Positions 1 to 8,460 of a DNA stretch of 39,941 nt are shown piece by piece (position 1 is the first letter of the stretch; every line of letters starts with the position of its first letter). The notes under the pieces are model-generated. The model was not told the origin of the DNA. It saw only the letters and a list, made by a program, of their open reading frames with translations, and made no database searches. The stretch lies in the IMG/VR virus record IMGVR_UViG_3300045825_000197, positions 1-39,941 of that record, one strand, 5' to 3'. Source of the DNA: a virus. A program made the position numbers and the translations under genes.

Positions 1-3000
1 TGTTGTAGTCCTCCTTTGACCGAGACTGGCTCAGGTTGAAAGCTTCGTTGGTGCGGGCTACTGACTTGTTGTAGTCAGCGATGGCATATCCCTGGGACCG
101 GTTGAAGTCCTCGGTGTTGCGCCGCGCTGCCTTGTCAGCGTCGCGCTGCAGCTGCAGCCGGGCAACGATCCTGGCCTTGTCCTGCGCCTGCTGGTCAATC
201 AGCCCTGCCCTGGCTGCCTGCTGAGCGGCGATACCGGTAGGGGAGTTGCCTGGATCGACGTTGGCTACCGCAGCCATCCGCGCAGTACGTGAGGTGCTCA
301 GCTCAGACGGGGTCATCGACTGCTCTTTGAGCGCGGTTGCCTGGGCAACCTGTGCCTGGTTGGCCTGCGCCTGGACCTGCTCCTTGGAACCCTCAGGCAT
401 GGAGTTGATGGTCTTCTGCAACGCCGCGTTCAGCCCGTTCAGGCTGTCGACTGTCTGAGAGGCGCTGCTGCCCATCTTGGTGTTCTCGGTGACGTAGGTC
501 TCCGCTGCCTTCTTGCGAAGTCCTAGGTCCTCAGGAGCTCCCATTGCTGCCTGGGTGGCCAGGCCAGTCTTGGTCTTGTTCAGGTTGGAGAACAGAGTCC
601 CGCCGACATAGTCTCCGGCTCCGTACAGGACGGAGGAGGACATGCCTTTCTGCATCACTGCCGACTCAGGCCCTCCCTGGGTGTCAGCGTTGTAGGTCTT
701 GCCGAACTTCTTGGGGTCACGCATAGCAGCGACCTTGCTGATCGAGCCACCTGACTCCTTCCACTCATTTGATGTCACCGGCGCTGCGTTGTCAGTGCCC
801 AGCAGCTGGTTCAGCAGCTTGGAGGACGTGTCGGACGACGCCTCTACGCTGCCCTTTCCCTGTATCGCCTTCTGCAGCTTGTCGGCACTTGCGTACTGCT
901 GCTGGTTGGCGTACTTGACCCCGTACAGGTTGGTCTGCACGTCCTTGGCCGCGGCTACCTTCTGTGCCTCGGTGGTGATGGCTCCTTTGGCCTCGTCACT
1001 CAGGTTGCCCATGTACATGGCGCCGCCTGGCTCAAACGCAGCCATCACTCCGCCTTGTACCGTCTTGTTGCGGTCACCAAAGTTGCTGGCCTTGCCAAAC
1101 CAGCCCTTGATCCCGCCTTTGCCCTCGGAGTTGTTGACAGACGCAGTAAACGCGTCAGCCTGTGCCGTCGTCGTGCCTCCGGTTTGGGCACCAGGTGCAG
1201 CGTCTGCAGCATGCACAGTGCCGGCAGGCAGCGCGGCCATGACAGCGTTTGCGTCGCTCTCGCTCAGCGTCTTGAGCAGGTCTACCCGGACAGCCCCCAT
1301 CTCTTTTGGGGTGTACCCGGTAGCCGACCCGGCAACGATCTGAGCTGCGATGTCTTTCGGCTTGCCGACGTAGTCGTGCAGTGACTTGCCACCCTTAGCC
1401 CCGGCCTCGAGCTCGGCCTGGGTCATCTTTCCGGTCGCGCTGGCAACGCTCATAGCAGGTGTGGGAAGTGGAGCAGGTGCTGACTGCTGGACGGTGGCAG
1501 CAGGAGCGGTAGCCATACCGATGGACTCTCGGTAGGTGTTGATCATGGAGTGCACGTCGGACTTGGTGTAGTCCGTCATCGCCTGCTGGCTCTTGCTGGC
1601 ATTTTCCATGATCTTGGGAAGAGACAGCATCCCGGCCATCATTGCTGCCCCGGCAGGCCCGCCAACCAGTCCCAGCGCTGCGCTGCCAGCACCTTTAAGT
1701 GCTCCAAGACTGCCCTTGATGCTGTCCATGCCTACAGCTTTAAGCGGCATGAGTGCCATGGATCCGGCTGCCTTTGCAGTGGTCCCCAGCGCCATCGCAG
1801 CAGCCTTGGCAGTACCAGCCAGGTTAGCCGTGGACTTACCAGCTGCATCAGTTGAGATAGATGCCTTGAAGATCGAGTTTCCGAAGGCCTGTAGCCCTGC
1901 AGTGCTGCGTCCTATCACCCCGGCATCTGACTTGTTGTAAGCCAGCCCAGCTGCCTCTCCTGCACGCGCAAACCCGGTAGACATGCCGACTTTCTCACTC
2001 TTCGGCAGGGTCTGGTCAGTCTTAACCTCCTGACGGATCTGCTGTGGGGTAAGACCTCTTCCCTCGGCCTGCTTGATCAGCTCGGTACGAGCATGGTCGG
2101 TAGCTTTCTTGGCACCCCAGACTTCTTTGCGCTCATCAGCAGGCAGCATGGAGTTCTGAAGGGTTGCTCTGTAGGAACCAAGGATTGACTGCGTCGTCCC
2201 GAAGGCAGCGTTCTTGGCAGTAGCCCACACCCTGCCGGCGCCGACCGGACCTCCTGCTGCCTTGATGTTCGCCTTGACAGTGTCCTTGGCCATAGCCTCG
2301 CCAAGACGTTCCTGGTTCATCTGCGCGCCGGCAGAGTGGAAGTCGTCTGCCGCCCTACCGCCGCCTGTAGTGATGCCATCTCTGTCAGTAACGAACGGCA
2401 TCATCACAGGACCGAGCTGACCATTGCCGAAGTTCATCCGCTGACGGAAGGCTTCTCCCCGCTTGCTGTCCTCGAAAGCTAGGGTTCGCTTCTCATAGAT
2501 CCGGTTGCCCCGCTGCTCAGCCAGCTGGTAAGCCTTGATGTTGGCAGGACCGGCAGGTCCAAGTCCGAGGCGTCCGTAAGGCATGGCCTCCGAGACGTAC
2601 TTCGGATCCATCATCCGGTTGGCCGGAGCGCCGTAGCTTGCTACCCGGCCCCAGTCCTGACGTGCTCCAGCAGCCCGCCCTGCTGCGGCACCAACTACCG
2701 GGCCAGAGGTAAGTGCCTGCCTGCCCAGCGCGAAGGTAGAAACTGGTCCCAGCAACTTCTGCAGGGCTAGCAGGCTGAGCCCTACTCCTACCACTGCCGT
2801 AGTTGCAGCCTGACCTACTGGAGAGTCGGCTACCGCACTTGCAGCGCGTACCGGAAGAGCTAGGACCTTGCTCAGCCCGGTCAGCGGAGCCAGCAACGGC
2901 CGGCCCATCGACTCCCCCAGCTGCTGCATGGTGGACGCCAGCTTGATAGCTTCGCTGTTAAGGCCCTCATAGGCGCTCTGTGCGGCCTTCTCGGTGGATC

Positions 3001-4003
3001 CGGACCCATACGCCGCAGTTGCTGTCGCAATGGCTGGACGCAGCCCTCCTGAGGACGACAGGGCCGTCAGAGCCTTCATGGTGCGGACGCTGTCCAGGCC
3101 CAGCTGCTCAAGCAGCCTTGGTCCGGAGGATGACTTGGAGATGGCCTCAGTGACCTGGGTAAGCGCCTCTGCCGGGTTGGTCTTGTAGAGCGCGGTGAAC
3201 TGCTCTCTGGTCTTGCCGACTGCTGCGGAGTAGATAGCCAGCTGCGGGCTGCCCTCACGTACCGAACGTGACATGTCGGTAAGCATCTTGTTGACCGCGG
3301 TGTTGGCGCCGATACCATCCTCACCAAGTCGGGCGAACGCCGTGGAGATGCCAGCGATGCCGGTTGCCCCGATGCCTGCAACGTTGGCCATCGGGGCGAT
3401 GTTCTTGGAGAAGGCCAGGACACTTGACGCTGATGCGCCGAACGTGGCCGAGACGGTGGTCACCGAGTCTGAAAGCGCCGTGTACCGCTTCGGGTCCAGG
3501 TTGGTGTTGCCGACTGCCCTGGAGAAGTCGACCATCCCGGTGGCGGCGGCACTCAGCCCTGTGCTGGTAGCACCGGCGAACTGTGTCGTGGTCTTTGCCA
3601 GTGCTGAGATCTGCGACTCAGATCCTTTAGCCGAGACACCCATCCCGGTGAACTGGGCAATCAGTGCCTGGGCTGCATCGTTCCCGACAGGAAACTCCCT
3701 GGCCAGCCTGTGGCCGGCATCGGCAAGCTTGTTGACGCTGATCTCGGTGACCGAGCTGATCCCGCGCAGACCGCCAAGGGACTGCTGCATCTTGGCAGCT
3801 TCGTACGCCATGGCAGACCAGGCACCGATGGCTATGCGCTTGGGGGTGATCGCGGCCATCGCCCGGTCTACTGCTCCGGTGGTGCCAACCAGTCCGGTGA
3901 ACGACTGGGTGAGGGTTGCGTTGGCCTGCTGGATCTGCTGGGAGCCGGAGAGATAGGCGGAGGTGTCCATCCCGACATCTATGGTGATGTCCTCGCCACT
4001 CAC
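1..4003 (-). CDS. Tape measure protein (C-terminal end outside the window)
   Basis: One reading frame stays open from a GTG at 4003 to the left edge, giving at least 1,334 residues with no stop that I could find. The GTG overlaps the TGA of the upstream chaperone frame (GTGA) and has a GGAG ribosome site six bases before it. The product is Ala/Gly/Ser/Thr-rich and helical, with hydrophobic stretches in the middle (around plus positions 2640-2900 and 1600-1850). Its visible end is a charged series of short 'DFNRSQ/DYNKS/EDYN' units typical of siphovirus tape measures. Position directly after the G/GT chaperones is the canonical place. In the family this protein spans the tail lumen and sets tail length, and often takes part in DNA entry. 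No lysozyme or peptidase motif was recognised in the visible part. Confidence 0.93.
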   Translation of the reverse strand, partial: MSGEDITIDVGMDTSAYLSGSQQIQQANATLTQSFTGLVGTTGAVDRAMAAITPKRIAIGAWSAMAYEAAKMQQSLGGLRGISSVTEISVNKLADAGHRLAREFPVGNDAAQALIAQFTGMGVSAKGSESQISALAKTTTQFAGATSTGLSAAATGMVDFSRAVGNTNLDPKRYTALSDSVTTVSATFGASASSVLAFSKNIAPMANVAGIGATGIAGISTAFARLGEDGIGANTAVNKMLTDMSRSVREGSPQLAIYSAAVGKTREQFTALYKTNPAEALTQVTEAISKSSSGPRLLEQLGLDSVRTMKALTALSSSGGLRPAIATATAAYGSGSTEKAAQSAYEGLNSEAIKLASTMQQLGESMGRPLLAPLTGLSKVLALPVRAASAVADSPVGQAATTAVVGVGLSLLALQKLLGPVSTFALGRQALTSGPVVGAAAGRAAGARQDWGRVASYGAPANRMMDPKYVSEAMPYGRLGLGPAGPANIKAYQLAEQRGNRIYEKRTLAFEDSKRGEAFRQRMNFGNGQLGPVMMPFVTDRDGITTGGGRAADDFHSAGAQMNQERLGEAMAKDTVKANIKAAGGPVGAGRVWATAKNAAFGTTQSILGSYRATLQNSMLPADERKEVWGAKKATDHARTELIKQAEGRGLTPQQIRQEVKTDQTLPKSEKVGMSTGFARAGEAAGLAYNKSDAGVIGRSTAGLQAFGNSIFKASISTDAAGKSTANLAGTAKAAAMALGTTAKAAGSMALMPLKAVGMDSIKGSLGALKGAGSAALGLVGGPAGAAMMAGMLSLPKIMENASKSQQAMTDYTKSDVHSMINTYRESIGMATAPAATVQQSAPAPLPTPAMSVASATGKMTQAELEAGAKGGKSLHDYVGKPKDIAAQIVAGSATGYTPKEMGAVRVDLLKTLSESDANAVMAALPAGTVHAADAAPGAQTGGTTTAQADAFTASVNNSEGKGGIKGWFGKASNFGDRNKTVQGGVMAAFEPGGAMYMGNLSDEAKGAITTEAQKVAAAKDVQTNLYGVKYANQQQYASADKLQKAIQGKGSVEASSDTSSKLLNQLLGTDNAAPVTSNEWKESGGSISKVAAMRDPKKFGKTYNADTQGGPESAVMQKGMSSSVLYGAGDYVGGTLFSNLNKTKTGLATQAAMGAPEDLGLRKKAAETYVTENTKMGSSASQTVDSLNGLNAALQKTINSMPEGSKEQVQAQANQAQVAQATALKEQSMTPSELSTSRTARMAAVANVDPGNSPTGIAAQQAARAGLIDQQAQDKARIVARLQLQRDADKAARRNTEDFNRSQGYAIADYNKSVARTNEAFNLSQSRSKEDYN

Positions 4004-4826
4004 AGCAAGCTCCTCTGCCGGTGAGGCCGCTCGGTGCCTGATGCAACTTTGCGAGCCATATCAGCGCGCATCCGCTCGGCGGCTGCTCGTGGGATGAGTC
4101 TAATGCTCATGCCCTTGGTCTTCGGTGCATCTGCGTCGTCAGAGAGCACCTCGCGTCGCATACAGCCAGGACACATCATCCTGATGGCCTCGTAGGCGTC
4201 GGGGTCCTCGTCCCACTCTGCCTGGCTGGATCCGCACATGTTGCAGCGTGCTGACTTCTCCATGGCAACCGCTGCCACCTTGGCGCGATCCTCGGCAGAC
4301 CAGCGGTCTAGGTAGTCCTGGTAGGGGATGCCGTGGTCGAAGCAGTACGACGCCTCAAGGTTGAAGGTCGGGTCGTACCTCAGTCTCTTTCGCTGAAAGG
4401 GACATCAAGTCCTGCGTTGCACACGCGCAGGGCGTTGATGAACAACGAGGTGACCTCTCCGCCACTCCAGTCCTCGTTGGTGTAGAGCTCCTTGGCCTGG
4501 TCATAGGACAGCATCGGGATGACGCTGACCGCAGAGATCAGTGCCGGGGCAAAGGTCTCGAGGTTGTACGCCGCGCCGGCGGTCTTGTCCTTGCTGGTCG
4601 GCGGATGGGCTGCCTGCAGGTCGTCGTAGGCCCGGTTGGACAGGGCCCGGTAGCGCATCGTGAGACTGATCTGGTCGCCGGAGTCGTCTGCTGAGTAGAC
4701 GGTGAAGTTGAGCACCCGTCTGGGCTTCTTGTTCAACGCCTCGAAGGTGGCCTCGCCGGCAGACTTGACCGCCTTTGCGGCCACCTTCTCGACATCCTCA
4801 ACAACAGGATCGCTTGTGACCATCAT
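4000..4826 (-). CDS. Tail assembly chaperone fusion (gpGT-like) made by -1 frameshift
   Basis: The short upstream protein (stop at 4380) continues in the -1 frame to a TGA at 4000. This frame is open through the junction without needing its own start and would give a fusion of about 275 residues. A canonical X-XXY-YYZ slippery heptamer, C-CCT-TTC, lies in the correct phase at 4401-4395, five codons before the zero-frame stop. The downstream part begins QRKRLRYDPTFN and carries two cysteine pairs (CNMC and CPGC), the usual look of actinophage T extensions. In lambda-like phages G and GT are made in a set ratio and load the tape measure for tube polymerisation; they are not in the virion. An internal ATG at 4278 exists but looks like an interior Met, not a start. 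Confidence 0.88.
4380..4826 (-). CDS. Tail assembly chaperone, short form (gpG-like)
   Basis: A 148-residue protein between the major tail protein and the tape measure, the standard slot of gpG. It begins with tandem ATGs preceded by GGAAGG. The N-terminal third is Lys/Ala-rich, followed by a compact helical domain with YRALSNRAYDDLQAAHPP, a pattern common in actinophage tail chaperones. It ends six residues after the slippery heptamer, so normal termination yields this form and frameshifting the longer one. The family role is to chaperone the tape measure during tail assembly. Function rests on gene order plus the frameshift rather than on a conserved catalytic motif. Confidence 0.85.
   Translation of the reverse strand: MMVTSDPVVEDVEKVAAKAVKSAGEATFEALNKKPRRVLNFTVYSADDSGDQISLTMRYRALSNRAYDDLQAAHPPTSKDKTAGAAYNLETFAPALISAVSVIPMLSYDQAKELYTNEDWSGGEVTSLFINALRVCNAGLDVPFSERD
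4395..4401 (-). promoter_or_regulatory. Programmed -1 ribosomal frameshift site (CCCTTTC)
   Basis: On the minus strand the sequence reads GTC CCT TTC AGC GAA AGA GAC TGA in the zero frame. C-CCT-TTC fits X-XXY-YYZ exactly, allowing both tRNAs to slip back to CCC TTT. The -1 frame is then open to 4000. The zero-frame stop lies 12 bases after the heptamer, as in other tail chaperone pairs. I did not fold the downstream RNA for a stimulatory structure. Confidence 0.82.
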
Positions 4827-4843
4827 CTGACCTTCCGCTGGGT

Positions 4844-4875
4844 AAAAGTGCTAGCCAGATGATGGTACTGCTAGC
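4844..4875 (-). terminator. Weak terminator-like hairpin after the tail-tube gene
   Basis: Two copies of the palindrome GCTAGC (4875-4870 and 4855-4850 on the minus strand) can pair, with two more pairs past a bulge, and are followed by ACTTTTACC. The hairpin begins at the TAG of the second major tail protein gene. It could cut transcription between the abundant tail-tube proteins and the low-dose chaperones. The stem is short and the T-run has only four bases, so this is tentative. Confidence 0.33.
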
Positions 4876-5356
4876 TGACGACTGCTGCCTCGTTAGGGAC
4901 AACAGGGACGCTGCAGGTCAGGGTGAAGGTCTGCGCGGTGTTGGAAGCCAGGGCTGACGCCGTGCGGCTGGATACGTTGACCGGCCAGACCTCGATGACG
5001 TTCGTGGCGATCGGCTTCTTGCCTGCTCCGGTGCCGCCGAACCTGCTGATGTAGAACACCCCGGAGACTCCCTTGGCCAGCATCGTCCAGGCGGTGTCCT
5101 GGGCGATCACAGAGTCGCGGTACATCTCCGCGGTGAAGGTGGCCGTGGTTGTCCCGGGGATGGAGGTCTCGAAGGCTGACTTCAGCTTCGGGATAGGCAC
5201 CACGTTTCCGGTCGAGCTGGCGTTGATGTTGATGATGAAGTCCGTCAGCTCGGTGGCGCCGCTAACCTCTGCGGCAGTCGGGGTCAGCAACGGTGACACC
5301 GGCATGGTCGCAGAGAAGCCGATCCAGCAGTTTGCATTCGGGATGAGCGTGCTCAT
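4871..5356 (-). CDS. Major tail protein, copy B
   Basis: A 161-residue protein placed just before the tail chaperones, where siphovirus major tail (tube) proteins lie. It begins MSTLIPNANCWIG, with a GAGAAGGA ribosome site eight bases before the ATG. It is a close paralogue of the gene immediately upstream (5368-5856). A central block of about 50 residues (ATELTDFIIN... to ...AEMYRDSV) and the C-terminal block (VEVWPVNVSSRTAS... to ...PNEAAV) are nearly identical, and divergence is concentrated near residues 14-31, 85-95 and 112-120. The family polymerises into the tail tube. No Ig-like C-terminal extension is present. Having two full copies is unusual; either could be the main tube protein. 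Confidence 0.85.
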   Translation of the reverse strand: MSTLIPNANCWIGFSATMPVSPLLTPTAAEVSGATELTDFIININASSTGNVVPIPKLKSAFETSIPGTTTATFTAEMYRDSVIAQDTAWTMLAKGVSGVFYISRFGGTGAGKKPIATNVIEVWPVNVSSRTASALASNTAQTFTLTCSVPVVPNEAAVVS

Positions 5357-5367
5357 GATGTTCCTTC

Positions 5368-5856
5368 TCAGGTAGCGGTGATTACTGCGGCTTCGTTCGG
5401 AACCACAGGCACGCTACAGGTGAGCGTGAAGGTCTGCGCCGTGTTGGACGCAAGAGCGGATGCGGTACGGCTGGACACGTTCACCGGCCACACCTCGACA
5501 GTGTCTCCAGTGGTCGGTTTCTTGCCGACACCGGTCCCGCCGAAGCGGCTGATGATGAAGAAGCCGCTGGCAGCCTTTGGAAGCGTGGTCCAGGCCGTGT
5601 CGTTCGCCGGCACCGAGTCCCGGTACATCTCAGCGGTGAAGGTGGCTGTCGTGGTGCCAGGGATCGAGGTCTCGAACGCGCTCTTGAGCTTGGGGATAGG
5701 GACGACGTTGCCGGTGCTGGAGGCGTTGATATTGATGATGAAGTCTGTCAGCTCGGTAGCGCTGGTCAGCTCGGCAAGCTTGGGGATCAGGGCTGCCTGG
5801 GCAATGTTCGCGGCCCAGCCGATCCAACAGTTCGCATTCGGTATGAGCGTGCTCAT
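5368..5856 (-). CDS. Major tail protein, copy A
   Basis: A 162-residue paralogue of the next gene, transcribed first of the pair, with a strong GAAGGAAGG ribosome site. The two genes are only 11 bases apart. The long protein blocks shared with copy B are encoded by DNA that differs at many third positions, so the duplication is not recent and the protein sequence is under strong constraint. It follows the tail terminator gene, the canonical order. It should form, or co-form, the tail tube. The divergent segments may sit on the tube's outer surface or at subunit contacts; that is inference, since no structure was modelled. Confidence 0.85.
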   Translation of the reverse strand: MSTLIPNANCWIGWAANIAQAALIPKLAELTSATELTDFIININASSTGNVVPIPKLKSAFETSIPGTTTATFTAEMYRDSVPANDTAWTTLPKAASGFFIISRFGGTGVGKKPTTGDTVEVWPVNVSSRTASALASNTAQTFTLTCSVPVVPNEAAVITAT

Positions 5857-5901
5857 GGTCGGCCTTCCTTCGTCGGTCTCCGCTATGGAGATCGTAGTGG
5901 A

Positions 5902-6378
5902 TCAACTAGTTCGTGACCGTGAAAGCCACAACGACACGGCATCGGTGACGCTCCAGAACGGAGGATCAACCGCTGTGTTCATCACCGTGGCTCCAAGCTC
6001 TGGCACGTCAGCCTTCTGCAATCCCCAAAGTACGCCTCGAAGGGTGAAAGACTCCGGCAGGCTCACCACGGCAGCACGAGCCCTGTCAGCCACGTCATCG
6101 GCATGTGCCTCGTTGCCACCGCTGCTGCCCAGCTGGTAGGCGCACTTCCAGCTCATCATGTTCCGTCCGATCGGGTCAGCCTCGAGCAGCGCGGCCTTTC
6201 CGGTCTTGACCACGGTGTAGCCGACGAAGTTACCGGTGCCCGGCTGCCCTGTGCTCCAGCCTCCCTCAGGAGGAGCAAGCCCCCGGCCGACGAAGATGTT
6301 GTCAGATGACAACACCGACACCAGGTGGGCAACCAGCGCGCCAGTCAGCAGCGACCTGGCGATCGGCTCAGTACTCAC
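5902..6378 (-). CDS. Putative tail terminator protein
   Basis: A 158-residue protein starting at GTG with AGGAG six bases upstream; the GTGA overlaps the stop of the preceding gene. It begins TEPIARSLLTGALVAHLVSVLSS, a helix followed by mixed strands, as in gpU/gp17-like tail terminators, which cap the tube and join it to the head. It lies after the gp10-like gene and before the major tail proteins, the usual order of head-tail connector, neck, tail terminator and tube. No catalytic residues are expected. Assignment is from position, size and N-terminal pattern. Confidence 0.65.
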   Translation of the reverse strand: MSTEPIARSLLTGALVAHLVSVLSSDNIFVGRGLAPPEGGWSTGQPGTGNFVGYTVVKTGKAALLEADPIGRNMMSWKCAYQLGSSGGNEAHADDVADRARAAVVSLPESFTLRGVLWGLQKADVPELGATVMNTAVDPPFWSVTDAVSLWLSRSRTS

Positions 6379-6680
6379 GGCTTGCTCCTGGTGATGATGT
6401 CGTCCTTGATCTGCTTGGCCAGGTCAGCCTTCTTTGCCTCAACCTGCTGCAGCACCATCTGCTTGTACTTCATCGCCTGCGGGCCCTTTAGCCTGATCCG
6501 CGCTCCGTTGGCCGTGCGGACCACCTTGATCTGCAGCGGTGACGCCTTGGTCATGCCAACGCGGCCGGCGTTGGAGGCGACCCGCTGGAGCATCTCGAAG
6601 ACAGTGCCGATGTCAGCGCTCTGACCAGCCAGCCTGATGTTGGCGACAACCTGCTCTGCTCCGGAGACCTTGACGCTCAC
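6375..6680 (-). CDS. HK97 gp10-like neck/minor tail component
   Basis: A 101-residue basic protein, GTG start, GTGA overlap with the upstream gene. It has the pattern of HK97 gp10-type proteins: a short strand (VKVSGAEQVVANI), then long helices rich in Lys/Gln (QAMKYKQMVLQQVEAKKADLAKQIKDDI). These proteins occur between the stopper and the tail terminator in many siphoviruses and take part in head-tail joining. The protein is short for the family, with no clear C-terminal extension. Assignment from order and length. Confidence 0.6.
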   Translation of the reverse strand: MSVKVSGAEQVVANIRLAGQSADIGTVFEMLQRVASNAGRVGMTKASPLQIKVVRTANGARIRLKGPQAMKYKQMVLQQVEAKKADLAKQIKDDIITRSKP

Positions 6681-7126
6681 GAAGTACCCCAGTTCCGGCT
6701 CGGGGAGATGCCTACACAGGACAGCGCGATAGAGGCAACGATCCGCCCTCCGACCGGGACATCGGTTATCCGGAAGAACCGGTTGACCATCCCGTCGTCA
6801 GGAGTGGTGATCACCTGCAGCACGTCGTCGATGCGGATGTGTGGTGAGTTCTGCGGGATCTTGATGGTGGTGCTGCTGTAGTAGGTCGGCTCGTCACCCA
6901 GGTCCATCTCCACAGACCCGGTGGCCGGCGGCACCCCGGCCATGCCTGAGTAGATCAGCTCGGCAGCCCGAGGGGTGTACAGCCTGGTCGTGTCATCGAA
7001 GAAATCGGCAGCCGGGCGCCTGATCTCAACCGTGGAGTTCATCGTCGACTCGGCAACCTGCATGCCCATCTTCTGGGCCAAGCTCAGCGACTTCATAACC
7101 GCAGCACGGATATCGCTGGCCTGCAT
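6677..7126 (-). CDS. Putative head-tail stopper/connector
   Basis: About 149 residues. The ATG at 7126 lies in a TGATG overlap with the upstream stop; an in-frame GTG three codons earlier is less likely. After an N-terminal helix (MQASDIRAAVMKSLSLAQKMGM) the rest is beta-rich with a repeated-strand look (YYSSTTIKIPQNSPHIRIDDVLQVITTPDDGMVNRFFRITDV). That resembles the beta-barrel stopper-type proteins (DUF6093-like) of actinophages, which close the portal channel after packaging. Its place after the adaptor-like gene supports this. Confidence 0.6.
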   Translation of the reverse strand: MQASDIRAAVMKSLSLAQKMGMQVAESTMNSTVEIRRPAADFFDDTTRLYTPRAAELIYSGMAGVPPATGSVEMDLGDEPTYYSSTTIKIPQNSPHIRIDDVLQVITTPDDGMVNRFFRITDVPVGGRIVASIALSCVGISPSRNWGTS

Positions 7127-7617
7127 CAGCCCCACAACCCGTTCATGACCTCGTCAATGCCGAACTCGTGGTAGCTCATCCCTCCGAAGTCCTGGCTGCC
7201 TGCCTCGCTGTTGTCGTGCAGGCCCATCCCGAAGCGCAGCGGGGCCATGGACCAGTCAGGACGGCTGCCGATCAGCAGGTTGTCCAGGTTGACCGAGGCA
7301 ATGGCGCCGTCCTTGTACTGCTCACGCAGCCGGATAGCGCTGGTGTGGTAGCGCTCAGCCAGCGTAGAGGTGTCTACGGACACCCCGTCCGCAGAGACGT
7401 TGACGATCCCGGCGAACTTTCGGCTGACCACTTCTGCGGCAACCGACGCCACGAAGGTCAGGTCGTCTACCCGGAGCTTCCAGAAGTCGATCAGCCACTG
7501 GATCTCCTCGTCCTGCAGCAGCTGGAAGCCGGTGTCAGTGTCTTGCAGGGTGAAGCGGACCTGGTCTACGTCTGAATCAGAAGGGTCACCGGAGTATGTC
7601 CAGGACAAGGTGCTCAA
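7126..7617 (-). CDS. Head-tail adaptor (gp6/gp15-like connector)
   Basis: A 163-residue protein with the recognisable adaptor pattern: LSWTYSGDPSDSDVDQVRFTLQDTD at the start (strand and turn), then a long helical body (LLQDEEIQWLIDFWKLRVDD...AAEVVSRKFAGI) and a second helix TLAERYHTSAIRLREQYKD. Actinophage adaptors of this type bind under the portal. The likely start is TTG at 7617, which overlaps the previous stop (TTGA), but the AAGGAGG site is only one base away. A second TTG at 7608, ten bases from that site, is an alternative, so the exact start is uncertain. Confidence 0.72.
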   Translation of the reverse strand: MSTLSWTYSGDPSDSDVDQVRFTLQDTDTGFQLLQDEEIQWLIDFWKLRVDDLTFVASVAAEVVSRKFAGIVNVSADGVSVDTSTLAERYHTSAIRLREQYKDGAIASVNLDNLLIGSRPDWSMAPLRFGMGLHDNSEAGSQDFGGMSYHEFGIDEVMNGLWG

Positions 7618-7865
7618 CCCTCCTTGGTGAACTCCGCGAAGGTGATGAACTTCTCTCCGGGCTCCACCTTGCGCACACGCCTAGCGTTGACCCATGACTC
7701 GATCCGCGGCCAGCCGCCGGCGTCCGGAACCTCTACCCCTGCGGTAAGGGTGAACTTACCGAAGGGCAGAGGCTTTGATCCGCAGACGTATGTTGCTGGA
7801 GCTTTTGCCTTGGGCTTGGCGCTCAGCACGGAAGAGTCCAGCCGCTTGCCTCGAGTTGCTGCCAT
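7614..7865 (-). CDS. Small structural-region protein, unknown
   Basis: 83 residues from the ATG at 7865, in a TGATG overlap with the preceding stop. The N-terminus is basic (AATRGKRLDSSVLSAKPKAKAP), followed by a beta-rich part with one Cys (YVCGSKPLPFGKFTLTAGVEVP...WVNARRVRKVEPGEKFITF). Small proteins of this look often lie between capsid and adaptor genes in actinophages, but no function is known to me. It ends in an ATGA-type overlap with the adaptor, so it is translated with it. Confidence 0.6.
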   Translation of the reverse strand: MAATRGKRLDSSVLSAKPKAKAPATYVCGSKPLPFGKFTLTAGVEVPDAGGWPRIESWVNARRVRKVEPGEKFITFAEFTKEG

Positions 7866-8458
7866 CACAGTGCCTTGCGAGTATTCGACGACACATCCGT
7901 AGGAGTCGGCGTGGTCAGCTTCGTCTTGCGGAAGAACGGGTCGAAGTTCGGGATGATCCAGCGCCTGGACAGCAGCGCCGAGGCGTTCTTCAGGTTCTTC
8001 ACCGTGGCGTTGGGAATGACATCTCCCTTGGCATACTCCTTGACCGCGTCGGTAGACGTGCCAGTGACTGGAGGGCTGGCTGATGTCCCGGCGTTGCCAA
8101 GGTCTGAGTAGGTCACCGTGGCGCCGTCGCTGATGGCTACCACACGCTTGTTGTAGACCCCGGTAGCGGTGCCCCGGTAGATCTTGTACCCGGTAGCACC
8201 AGGAACCACGGCCCAGGACAGCGCCTGGCTTGAGGTGGCTGCCATGACAGCGGTCACCTCGTTGGACTTGACCGTCTCGTTTCCCTCACCGTCAGTGGCG
8301 GTGACAACCCAGAACACAGAGCCGGCGGTGAAGGTGCCACCTGTTCCTGAGGTGGTCCCTTTGACCAGCACCGGAGTGGCCAGGGCGGACTGGTCTTCAC
8401 CAAGCCGCAGAGGCCGTCCGGCTGTGAACGAGGTAGGGATCCTCGTCCGCTGAGTCAT
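7865..8458 (-). CDS. Fibronectin type III-like capsid/head accessory protein
   Basis: 197 residues immediately after the major capsid gene. Residues about 25-125 look like a single FN3/Ig-type fold: VFWVVTATDGEGNETVKSNEVT, then LSWAVVPGATGYKIYRGT, then VTYSDLGN, the typical FN3 strand pattern seen in phage surface proteins. The C-terminal part (SRRWIIPNFDPFFRKTKL) may be the capsid-binding portion. Such domains commonly decorate capsids or tails and bind glycans weakly. The position suggests a head surface decoration or a connector-associated protein. Confidence 0.6.
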   Translation of the reverse strand: MTQRTRIPTSFTAGRPLRLGEDQSALATPVLVKGTTSGTGGTFTAGSVFWVVTATDGEGNETVKSNEVTAVMAATSSQALSWAVVPGATGYKIYRGTATGVYNKRVVAISDGATVTYSDLGNAGTSASPPVTGTSTDAVKEYAKGDVIPNATVKNLKNASALLSRRWIIPNFDPFFRKTKLTTPTPTDVSSNTRKAL

Positions 8459-8460
8459 GG

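Noticed and set aside
4000-4278. A free-standing 92-residue gene starting at the ATG at 4278
   Set aside because: The same frame is open well upstream through the frameshift junction and matches a T extension; no ribosome site at this ATG.
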